Source of the DNA: Pseudo-nitzschia pungens
Lineage: Eukaryota > Bacillariophyta > Bacillariophyceae > Bacillariales > Bacillariaceae
NCBI GenBank assembly: GCA_037355855.1
Contig: CM074763.1
Coordinates: forward strand, 4,898,001-4,962,000
Length of the DNA stretch: 64,000 bases
Direction: 5' to 3'
How positions within the stretch are numbered: position 1 is the first letter of the stretch; every line of letters begins with the position of its first letter. The notes beneath the pieces are model-generated. The model was not told where the DNA came from, did no database searches, and saw nothing but the letters and a program-made list of their open reading frames with translations. The position numbers and the translations under genes are program-made. This document shows, piece by piece, positions 53,502-63,200 of this stretch.

Positions 53502-54605
53502 CTACGTGCCACCGCTCACCATGAGTTTCAGTTGCTTGATGGCCTCCCGATGCCCCGGTTTCGTTAGCACAATCACCGTGCAGTAGGGGGTCTCCTCCAT
53601 CCCAAAGGTCTTGGGCAGCTCGATCTCGTAGGTGAATTCCGCGTGGTTGGCCAGGAGCTCGTCGTCAAAGTACTTGAAGTAGGACTGTTGGTTCTCGCGG
53701 TAGGTCGGTGCGATGCGCACAAAGACCCCAAAGTCCAGCGCCTTGCGCTGATCGGCGGTTCCCCCCGCGTGCTCGACGGCCCAGTCCATGTCCATAACCA
53801 GCTGCTGGTGGAGTATCTCGACGATTTCCAGCGGCAGGTTGACCATCCGGCTCTGGAAGTAGAATCCGGCGGGACGCTTGGTGGTCCCGCTCAGGACGGT
53901 TTCTAGCTCGGCTTTGCGGTCCTTGGGGCAGTGCGACAGGCAGAGCTTTTTGAGGGCGCGGATGGCGGAATTGTCGCTGTGGGTGGTCACGTTGAGCACC
54001 GAGGCAAAGCCGTAAACGACGCCCTCGTAGTCCGGGTCTTTTTCCTGGCCGGGTTTGTAGTCGTACTCGGTGCTGATGACCGTTCCCACTGCCACGTTTT
54101 CGATCATGAGATCGCTGAGGGCCGAGGCGGTGGGCAGATAGGCCGGGCTGGAGGACCCCAGGAGGTTTTTGATGCCGTGAAAGAATTTTTCGTTCATGTC
54201 GCAAAAGGTGAATTCCATGTTGACCATTTCGGGGCCGCCATTGTTTTTGTCTTTCTTTTTTTTCTTCTTTTTGTTGTTGTTCTTTTGTTTCGTTTTGGTT
54301 ATTTGGTGCTTTGATGTTGCTTCCGGTTTGGTGGTTGCTTGCTTGGCGCTTTGCTTTTGCTTTTTGGCGGGAGGCTTCATTGGTTCTTCCTCTTCCTCGT
54401 CGTCGTCGCTATCGTCGTCGTCGCTATCGTCGTCGTCGCTTTCGTCCGACGACGAATCCGAGGCGTCCGGATTTCGTACCAGAACACCCTCCAATACCAG
54501 GTCTTCGTCCTCTTCGCTGGAATAATCAGACGAATCATCGCTGTCGGCAGCTGCCGCGGCTGCGGCATCGTTGGAGTCTTCCTTCGTCGTGTCTTTTTGA
54601 CTCAT
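53502..54605 (-). CDS. BCP1: BCP1/BCCIP family protein
   Basis: An intact 367-residue ORF from ATG 54605 (MSQKDTTKEDSND). The N-terminus is strongly acidic (Asp/Glu/Ser, coded by GACGAC/GATAGC repeats), then a Lys-rich stretch of nuclear-localisation type. The conserved BCP1 domain follows: MEFTFCDMNEKFFHGIKNLL, VAVGTVISTEYDY, YGFASVLNVTTHSDN, GFYFQSRMVNLPLEIVEILH, ELLANHAEFTYEIELPK and YCTVIVLTKPGHREAI. BCP1 in yeast is a nuclear chaperone for ribosomal protein Rpl23 and helps nuclear export; human BCCIP binds BRCA2 and p21. A ribosome-biogenesis role is the safer inference for a unicellular alga. No frame damage is seen. Confidence 0.92.
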   Translation of the reverse strand: MSQKDTTKEDSNDAAAAAAADSDDSSDYSSEEDEDLVLEGVLVRNPDASDSSSDESDDDDSDDDDSDDDEEEEEPMKPPAKKQKQSAKQATTKPEATSKHQITKTKQKNNNKKKKKKKDKNNGGPEMVNMEFTFCDMNEKFFHGIKNLLGSSSPAYLPTASALSDLMIENVAVGTVISTEYDYKPGQEKDPDYEGVVYGFASVLNVTTHSDNSAIRALKKLCLSHCPKDRKAELETVLSGTTKRPAGFYFQSRMVNLPLEIVEILHQQLVMDMDWAVEHAGGTADQRKALDFGVFVRIAPTYRENQQSYFKYFDDELLANHAEFTYEIELPKTFGMEETPYCTVIVLTKPGHREAIKQLKLMVSGGT

Positions 54606-55481
54606 GGCGCCCAAATCGAATTCCACTACTGTATCCGACAAGCACTTCTCTTTGGAGTGGTAGGTAGGTAGATGCAATTGGTTCGTAGTGTTGTTGTACG
54701 TTGGTGGGCTGCAGATAATATTATTATAATATGCCGATTGGCTTTCCACCGTCGTTTCGTGATCTAACTGTCGTCTGTCGTTTCGAAAGGGAATTTGAAT
54801 TCACAAAAAATCATTCATCACAAGAAATAATAATGATGATGGGCCCTTAGATGCAACACGACAGCACGGCAAGACACGGCACGAGGATTTGATGAAAAAC
54901 CGGAACATGAGTGGCGATGCATGAAGCATGGGCTGCCCGTGTCAAAAAATAATAGTGGCACTCTCTTTTCTCCGACGCGATACAAACACAACACAGAACA
55001 ACGGACAGAGCTGTTTCACTTCAAACTTTCGTAAACCTCCCATGTCGGAGAAATAATAAGAGTGTGGTTGCGGTATGTAATGGTCCGTACTTGTACGGCA
55101 ATAGATACGGCAATAGATACAGCAACCGAAGATACCTGGTTCTTGACAATCGAATGAGTCGTAATTCCGTCACGCAACCACCATACAACGCAAAATGACG
55201 AAAAGCAAGAAGGATTTTTTCTTGAATCGCACATGATGTTTCTTTCAGGACGAGTGAAAAACTAAGAATCATGCTGCATCAATAATCAACAGTCAATTCC
55301 CATACTCGTACTCGTACACATAACGGTAACTTACCTCCCATATCCGAAAGCCGGAAGGGATCGGAAGTTGAAGGCGAAAGAAAACACCACGGTAGTTGTC
55401 ATTCCACAAACAGCTCTTCTGCCCATTTATAATACAGATCAATAGATCAGTCCACAATCTATCGGCTCCGAATCGACTCCA
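54606..55481. promoter_or_regulatory. Divergent intergenic region
   Basis: Separates BCP1 (leftward) from the JmjC-like gene (rightward). It has ATACGGCAATAGATACGGCAATAGATAC direct repeats at about 55096-55122 and TAACGGTAACTTACC at about 55321-55335. No gene is supported. Confidence 0.4.
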
Positions 55482-57056
55482 ATGGCTCCCGACAAAAACA
55501 GAAACATTTATCCAATGGAGACCACCGCCACCAAACAAACGAGCCCCCCATCCCGAAAACGGAATCGCGACGACGCGCCTCGCATCGATCCAACCGGCAA
55601 CAACAACGAAAAGACGACGGCAGCAGCATCATCAACAACAACAACAACAGCAACAACATCATGGGTTCCGACCATTCACCGCGGGGAACACGCGTCAAAA
55701 GACAGCGTTCCGATCGGCGACGCCATTGCCAAGGCCTTTGCGAAACACCAGGCCGTGTACCTGCCCCACTATTACAACCGAAGCAGCAGTACCCAACAAC
55801 AACAACAACAACAACAACAACAGCAGCAGCAGCAAGAACAGCAAGACTCACGAGACGAATTGCAATGGAAGGACCTGAGCAAAATCTACGACGGCCTAGA
55901 GGACAGCGACAAGAAATCCTTTTGCATCGAAAACAGTGCCATCAATGGTAGTGGTGGTGGCAGTGGTGACTGTTCGGTGGAGAATGACACACCCAATGCC
56001 GGAGGCAACGGAAACAACAAAGACGATATCAATGGGAAACAAAATCCGTCCGTCCCCGGGTCCAGCTTTTTGAGCGACTCTGGCAGTCCAACCCACCCCG
56101 CCGGCTATTGCAGCTTTTTGGTCCAAAACGACAGGAAGGCTCTCGCGGCCATCCTCGAGCGACTGCCCGTCACGGATCCGGTAGCACATGCCACTCCCGA
56201 CCCGCGTTTTTCGTCCGACCACGGATGGGGCTACGAGCCGTGCCTCTGGATCTTTTTTGGCCGGAATTCCAATCGAGGCGGGGGAATCGCCGAGGACCTG
56301 CAGGGACGCCCCGAGCACACGGATCAGATATCGCACGACGGCACCTGGCACTATCAGTTGTCGGGAACGAAGCGATGGCTGCTCCGACCCACGCCGATGC
56401 TCCTGCGCCGGTGGAAGCGGGAAGAGGAGGAGGAGAAGAACGAGAACGAAACCAAAGAAACTGCCTCAGAAAATGACAGCAAAGATGGCACCGACGATGA
56501 CAATAACGACGAGCTCCCCCTTCAGCTCCGCATCGACTGCCACCAGGGCGACGTACTGATTGTAAACACACGCCTGTGGAGGCACCAGACCGTCCTGCCA
56601 CCCCAGCCGGATCCCAGCGTGTCGTACGCCCGCGACTTTTGGATCGGCGGCGTGCCACCAAACACCAAAACCGTCCAGAGCGGCGGCCACTTGTACGCTG
56701 CGTCTGAGTCTGAGTCTGCGTCGGGAGCGGCCATGACCAACGTGGACGGCCTGTACGCCATGGACGATATCGAGGAGGACACGGTCATCTTTCGGGAGGA
56801 CGACATGCCGGACTGCGAGCTGCACCGATCGAAAGACAATGCCAACTGCAAGGTCGTGCTGCTGGAGGACGGTTTGCAGGCGGTGGTTTCCGCCCGCGAC
56901 ATCAAGGCGGGGGAATTCTTTTGCGTCCCCGACGAGACCGACGACGAAGACGACGACGACGATCAGGAAGACTACGAGGAGGGCAGCGAGGACGGCAGCG
57001 ATTACGACGACGAAGGCAGCTCGGGGGAAGACCAAGACGAAGCCGACGAAGAATAA
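55482..57056 (+). CDS. JmjC/cupin-like 2OG oxygenase with SET-like tail
   Basis: An intact 524-residue ORF from ATG 55482. A low-complexity N-terminus is followed by a beta-helical domain: RPEHTDQISHDGTWHYQLSG (HxD metal motif), TKRWLLRPTP, and later RIDCHQGDVLIVNTRLWRHQ with the distal His before TVLPP. This order fits a JmjC/cupin-8 protein. Residues about 430-485 read EEDTVIFREDDMPDCELHRS…GLQAVVSARDIKAGEFFCVPD, resembling the C-terminal core of SET domains (xxRxIxxGEEFxVxY). The tail is very acidic. Poly-Gln (CAA/CAG, about 55795-55840) and Asn/Gly runs interrupt the N-terminal half. Activity as a protein or histone oxygenase is possible but not established; the SET-like piece lacks the AdoMet-binding GxG and NHxC parts I would expect. 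Confidence 0.72.
   Translation: MAPDKNRNIYPMETTATKQTSPPSRKRNRDDAPRIDPTGNNNEKTTAAASSTTTTTATTSWVPTIHRGEHASKDSVPIGDAIAKAFAKHQAVYLPHYYNRSSSTQQQQQQQQQQQQQQEQQDSRDELQWKDLSKIYDGLEDSDKKSFCIENSAINGSGGGSGDCSVENDTPNAGGNGNNKDDINGKQNPSVPGSSFLSDSGSPTHPAGYCSFLVQNDRKALAAILERLPVTDPVAHATPDPRFSSDHGWGYEPCLWIFFGRNSNRGGGIAEDLQGRPEHTDQISHDGTWHYQLSGTKRWLLRPTPMLLRRWKREEEEEKNENETKETASENDSKDGTDDDNNDELPLQLRIDCHQGDVLIVNTRLWRHQTVLPPQPDPSVSYARDFWIGGVPPNTKTVQSGGHLYAASESESASGAAMTNVDGLYAMDDIEEDTVIFREDDMPDCELHRSKDNANCKVVLLEDGLQAVVSARDIKAGEFFCVPDETDDEDDDDDQEDYEEGSEDGSDYDDEGSSGEDQDEADEE
55795..55840 (+). repeat. CAA/CAG repeat encoding poly-Gln
   Basis: A trinucleotide array coding for about 15 glutamines inside the JmjC-like gene; likely length-variable between strains. 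Confidence 0.9.
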
Positions 57057-57243
57057 TTGGCAACACTCGAGAAGGAAGGGAAAAGAACACTATTATAATT
57101 AATGGGTCTATTATTATTATTATTATTATTATCATACCAAAACCAGTATAACCAGTAATGGTAGTAGTAGTATTAGCAGTGGTGCGCCATGGTCGCATTG
57201 ATCGTCTTGAAATTGAGCATTTCACAACGTGTCTGTCACTCAC
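57057..57243. other. Short intergenic between convergent genes
   Basis: Contains a TTA/ATT array (about 57108-57132) and GTAGTAGTAGTATTAGCAG (57158-57178). Probably the overlapping 3' UTRs of the JmjC-like gene and the remodeller gene. Confidence 0.5.
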
Positions 57244-60200
57244 TCACGAGGAACCCAGCGGAGGGGGTCCGGTCCGAAATAGCATAAGCTTAAAACCGGG
57301 GATCTGCCGCTTGGGCTTGGTTTTCAAAAACGCGGTATTCCCACTGCTGGTCACCACGCAGTGGGTTTCCTTCTTGATCACCCCCGACGCATTGTCCTTG
57401 AACCGAGATTCCAGGAGATCCGCGTGGCAGCCGGCGGTCGCGAGCCGAACGCCGTAGCCGTGGTTGGCATCCACCAGGCAATTTATCATTCGAAATTTGG
57501 CCTTGTTCGTGGCAAAGATTCCGTCGGCCTGGTTGCCCTTGATGGTGCAATCGAGCAATTCGACCTTTGCCTGGTCGCTCCCATCGAGATGGATGCCCGA
57601 GGCACCACCGTTTCGCAAGACAACGCCCTGCCATCGGCCCTTCATTCCGGAACCGTGAAGTTTTCCCACCGGTCCGGTGCTTCCGTCATTGTCAAACACG
57701 CTGTGGATCATGTCGATCCTTCCGGCCCCACCCAGTTCGAGCATGGGACAGGATGGCAAAGCCTTGCCACTCGACATTTTCGGGCGCCGAAACGTGATTC
57801 CCTCGATCCATCCACCCTTTGCGGTCCATTGAAGCGATCCACTCATTTCAATGACAACGTTGGATGGATTGTTCTCGTCCCCGACAAATCGCAATGGCTT
57901 GTCGACAATGAATCCCGGATCATTGACCCAGTAGTGACCGTCACCGAGCTCTGTGATACGCAACATTTCACGCAGTCACGAAAGAAAATTGCGATTGTGA
58001 GAGACCGACACACATTGTGTAACACGGAAAAGAAAGATACGTTCATCCATGAAAACACGACATTAGACTTACCGATAGTATCACCCGGAAGAGCTTTGGC
58101 CAGAGCGTCATCGATTGTTGCGTGGTGATTGTGGTGGCGTTTGCTTGGGTCTCTTTTTGCCAGGGCTCCCATTTCTACGGGGTACACGTGTATTACGAAT
58201 CGAATATCGGTCGCAGCAATTCTCCACTGTCGGCAAACAGCGCTGCATCTCTGTCGCTCGGGAAAGGGCACCAGATATTCCATGATGCGAGTCAATGGCT
58301 TGAGCGGGAGATGACCCCATCCTTCGCGAAGGGCCAGTTCCTGTTCTTGGAGTTCGGCAACCACGAGTGGCGTGTCCCATATTGCCTCCCCTGTTTCCTC
58401 GTTGTACCAAAATAGCATCTTTGTCAAGCCATCGACTTTTTGCGACCACAGCTCTCCGGTAATCTTCCGGCGCATCTTGTCGGACCGCAACCGGATCTTT
58501 TCTCGTCGATACAAATTCCGTTGTCGAACTAAATCTTCTGGGCGAATGCCCGTTGCAAGCAAATCTTGGTTGTCGATCGCTTGTTGTTCTTCCATTGCTT
58601 TTTGTCGTTCGACTTCTTCCATATCTATTTCTTTCGCGCCTTCCATGATTTCCATCTTGCGTTGTTGTTCGTTCAGATAGAAAATAGAATAAAATGGATC
58701 AATTTCTTCACGAAAGTTAAGGCCATAACGTTCCATCGGTGACAAAAAGTTATCAATAGCCTTTGCATCGAAGCCCTCTGTACTTTGCCATGCTGCAAAT
58801 TCCTTTTCGAGATCTTTTTCGTCTGAGTTTTGTTCCTCTCCTTCTTTTTTTGATTCGGGATCCGTTTTTCCTTTTGTCTTTGTGGTGGTTCGCTTTCCTT
58901 TGCCGGTCTTCGCTTTATCTGCGTCCTCGTCGTCGTCATCCGATCCTTCCTTTGGAATCGCGCTAGTTTCGTCGAACTCCTTTTGATCTTCTTCGGCCTC
59001 CTTTTTAGCCCCTTGTAAAGCCTTAGCATCGTCTTCATCCTCCAAAGCGGCCATTGCTTCCTCCATCTCATCTTTGCTCATGTCATGTTGAGTATTTTCT
59101 TCTTCCTGCGAAGTGGGGTCGGGTTCGTCGTCCGCAAACCCTAATATTGCCTGCAATCCTTTTTTGGTGTATACATCTTTCACGTCTTCTGACTTGTTCG
59201 CGTCTTCCTTCTGGCTTGCCGGCGTGGAAGCATTGAATTTACCTCGGTCCATGACCATGATGTCAAGATTCTTCTTTTTTTGAGCCTTTTTCAGTATGTT
59301 CTCTTCAATAGAATGTTCCGTAATCAAACGGTAGATATGGACGTCTCGAGTCTGACCAATGCGATGAGCTCTATCTTGGGCTTGAGCATCCATTGCTGGG
59401 TTCCAGTCACTGTCGTAGAAAATTACAGTGTCAGCTCCTGTTAGATTGATTCCCGTACCGCCACTTCTGGTACTCAAAATAAAGCAAAAGATCTTTGGGT
59501 CGTTGTTGAATCGATCCATGAGCCTTTGGCGTTTATCTACACCAGTAGACCCGTCCAAGCGAAGATATGTATGACCGTTCATGCTCAAGAATGCTTCCAA
59601 AACGTCCAAGACTTTACCCATCTGGGTGAAGATCAAACATTTGTGACCTCCCTCCTTCAGTGTTCGTAAAAGTGTGGAAAGAGCTTGCAGCTTTCCCGCA
59701 TCGTATTGAACGAGCTTCTTGTCCGGGAAGAACGAGGAAAGGCGAGCACGAGCTTTGCGATAAGGCTCGAGAATTTCCTCTATTGGCTCCAACAACATCC
59801 TCTCAAGGTCTTTTGACACCTTGGACTCTCCCTGCGTGTCGGGCATCCCGTTGTCAAAGTTTGGATATCGTCCGCCGGCGGGTGGAACTCGAAACACAAA
59901 CTTTTCGATTGTTTGTTCCATGTCACACGCTCGATCCATTTCTGTTTTTCGCAGTTCCAGAAGCTTGGCAGGCGTCTCGATGACACGTCTGTTTCGCACC
60001 TCGGTAGGTTCAACCCTTCCGAAGACATTGCACTCTACCTCCACTGTCTGCAAGAGTTGCGAGGAGTACGGGAACGTAGAAGCTTTGCAACGGCGACGAT
60101 TGATGGCGTTGTGGAAGTTTGTTCTCGAGACCTGTTCCTCTTCTCTCGCCTTGTAAATCTGCTGGATCAAGCTTTGGAGCTCCGTGGGGCAATTTCCGTC

Positions 60201-63200
60201 GTCGCGAAACTCGATTTTCTCCGTTGACGTGACCGACGCACAAAACGAGCTTAACCCGTTGGATTCAGTCTGGTTATGGCGTAGTGCAGCTTCAATAGAT
60301 GGTTTGCTGGAACTACCACACCACAAGGGCTTCGCCAAGCCCAGGCTTACGCTTTCGAGAAAACCGTCTTCTCTCTGTATTTCACAAACGCAACGAGGAG
60401 TCGTGATCGCAATACTGGGCAGGACAAACGGTGTGACAACCGAGCGCGGCTCGAACAAGTCGGGGTGGTTGCACACTTTTCGCAACTGCATGAGAACGTT
60501 CATCATTCCCATAAAGTTGCCCCCTTTTTTCAGTGCCTGGCGCGTCGATGATCGAGACAGGAATTCTTCGTAGAGAGTCATCTGGCGTCTCGACAGCTGA
60601 CACTTCACAATGTGCTCGAACTTCCCGGGCATCTGCGTCTCGACCTCCTTCTTCAGTCGGCGAAGCACGAACGGACGAATGATCCCGTGCAGACGCTTGA
60701 TCACGTCGGTGTTCTGGTTCGCGGTCCCCTCGATTATGTTGTTCATCGGATTCGAGAACCAGTACGAAAATTCTTTGCGAGATTTAAAGATGTAAGGCAT
60801 CAAGAAATGCAACAACGACCAGAGCTCCATCAAATTGTTCTGGAGGGGTGTTCCCGTCAGAAGCAGTCGGCGTTGGGTGTTGAAATTGATCAGTGTTTGC
60901 CACCGTTGACTCTGAAAGTTTTTGATATTTTGTGCTTCGTCCAGGATCAGATAGTACCATTTCTTTCGCTTGAAGGCAAAGGCATCCTGGACTGCTAGCT
61001 GGTAGGAGGTAATGACGACGTGGTACCAATTCGCCTTGGTCCATCCCGTGCGCAGTTCTTTCCGCCGCTTTGCATTGCCGTAATAGCACAGAATCTTGAA
61101 CCCGGGACAAAATCTCTTCAACTCGGTTTCCCAGTTGATAATGACCGAAGTCGGCACGATTACAAGATGGGGACCCCATATCCCTTTGTAAGAAGCCAAA
61201 TATGCAAGCAACGAAATAGTTTGCAGCGTCTTACCAAGACCCATTTCTGTGTCGTTCCCAGAAACCATCGAACACACCCATGTATTGTCAGAAAACGAGA
61301 GAAACTATACGATTCCGACTACTCATCCATTCCAATTTGCCAGGTACGTACCATCCGCGAGAATTCCATTCAACCTTCTGCTTTGCAGCGAGACCAACCA
61401 ATTCAAACCAACTTGCTGATATCTTCTCAGTTTGACCCAGGGTGCGAGCAGAAAGGGCCTCGATGCCAGCGTCTCGCGAGCTTTCACCGCGGATGCCTCG
61501 AGCGCTTCCATGGCTGCCGTTCCATCGTTTTCGGAAGATTCCGAAGCGTCGTTGGAGTTTTGTTCTTTTTTGCGCGCGCGTTTGTTGCTGCCAATATCGC
61601 CGGAAGCGTGGAGCGACGACGAATCTTCCGGAGAGTCCCGAGTCCGCTTCTTGGTCCCGTCCGGTCGAGGCCCGGGCTCGTCTGCCATCGTTGCGTTGTC
61701 GTCATCTTGGTTCCCTTCACCAGACCCCTCTTGTAGGCACTCGTTGTGCTCGCCATCGTCATTCATCCCGGCGTACATGGCCCTCAGTTCCTCCACCGAC
61801 AGTTCGTTCTCTCGATTGAGCATGGCGAGTTCCTCCTCGTAGGTCATGTCTCTGCCGAGCTTTTCCTCCGCTATCATGGTGGTTTCGTCGTCGGCTTCGG
61901 GTTCACCGGTCATCTCGAATTCCCCGTCGTCATCGCTTGCCGATTGAACTTCGTCCGGGTTGTCGCTGCGTTCGTGGACTGGTTTCTCGTCGCTTTTGGC
62001 CGACTCGCCCTCTGGCACGTCCACCGTTCCATCCGTCCGGGATCCCCACACCATCCCTGTCCTCGTTGTCGTCTGCGGCATCCGTCGTTCATCCCCCGCG
62101 TACATGGCTCTCAATTCCTTCCACGGACAGTTCGTTTTCGCGATTGAGCATGGCGAGTTCCTCTTCGTACGTCATGTCTCGGCCCAATTTCTCTTCGGCA
62201 ATCATGGTGGTTTCGTCGTCGGCTTCGTTCGGATCGGCTTCGAATTCTTCGTCACCGTCGGGATTGCTGCCGTTGCCTTCCGAGTCGCCTTCCTCCCGCA
62301 ACTCCCTTTCGTCGTTCTCGGACGATTCGGTCGGGTCGTCGTCCTCGTTGTTCATTCCCGCGTACATGGCCCTCAATTCCTCCACGGACAGTTCGTTCTC
62401 TCGATTCAGCATGGCGATTTCCTCCTCGTACGTCATGTCTCGGCCCAGTTGTTCCTCGGCAATCATGGTGGTTTCGTCGTCCACCTCGTTTTGGTCGGCT
62501 TCGAATTCCTCGTCGTCCTCGGGGTTGCCGCCGTCGCTTCCGGCGTCCTCCTCCTCGGTCGCCTCGTCGGATTGTTTTGCGCTTTCAAGGGTCGTCGTCG
62601 CCGCCGCCTCGTCGCGATCGTTCCCTTCGTTGTTCTCGGAATGGCTCGCCGGATGCCTTCGTCGATTTGTCGGGGGGAGGAGACGAATCCTCCGCGTTTG
62701 CGTCGACGCTGTCCTCGTCCTCGTCGCGGCTTTCCTTCGCGTTTTCCTCGCGCGCGCAACCATACAGGGCCCTCAATTCCTCCACGGACAGCTCGTTCTC
62801 TCGTTTCAGCATTTCGATTTCCTCCTCGTAGGTCGTGTCCCGCCCCAGTCGTTCCTCCGCTTCCAGGGTGGTCTCGTCGTCCGGTTCCGGTTCGCGTGCC
62901 CGGTATTCCTCCGCATCGTCCCCGTCGTCGTCGTCGTCGTTGCCGAGGTTGCACAGGTAGTCCTCGACGTCGCTGGCGTCCCCGTCGTCGTCCGCGTCTT
63001 CTCCGGGATCCTCCGGCGGACGCTCGGCTCTCTCGGGGGTTGCTGGCGCGGCTGCAGCTGCAGCTGCAGATGCAGATGAAGTCGAAGACGCCGGATCCTC
63101 CGCGGGAGCGGTCGTCGCTCGGGTTTGTTCCTCAAAATGAACCTGTTTGACGCTCTTGGTTTCTTCTTGCTGGGTGCTTTCCTCCACGGGCTGTTCTTGT

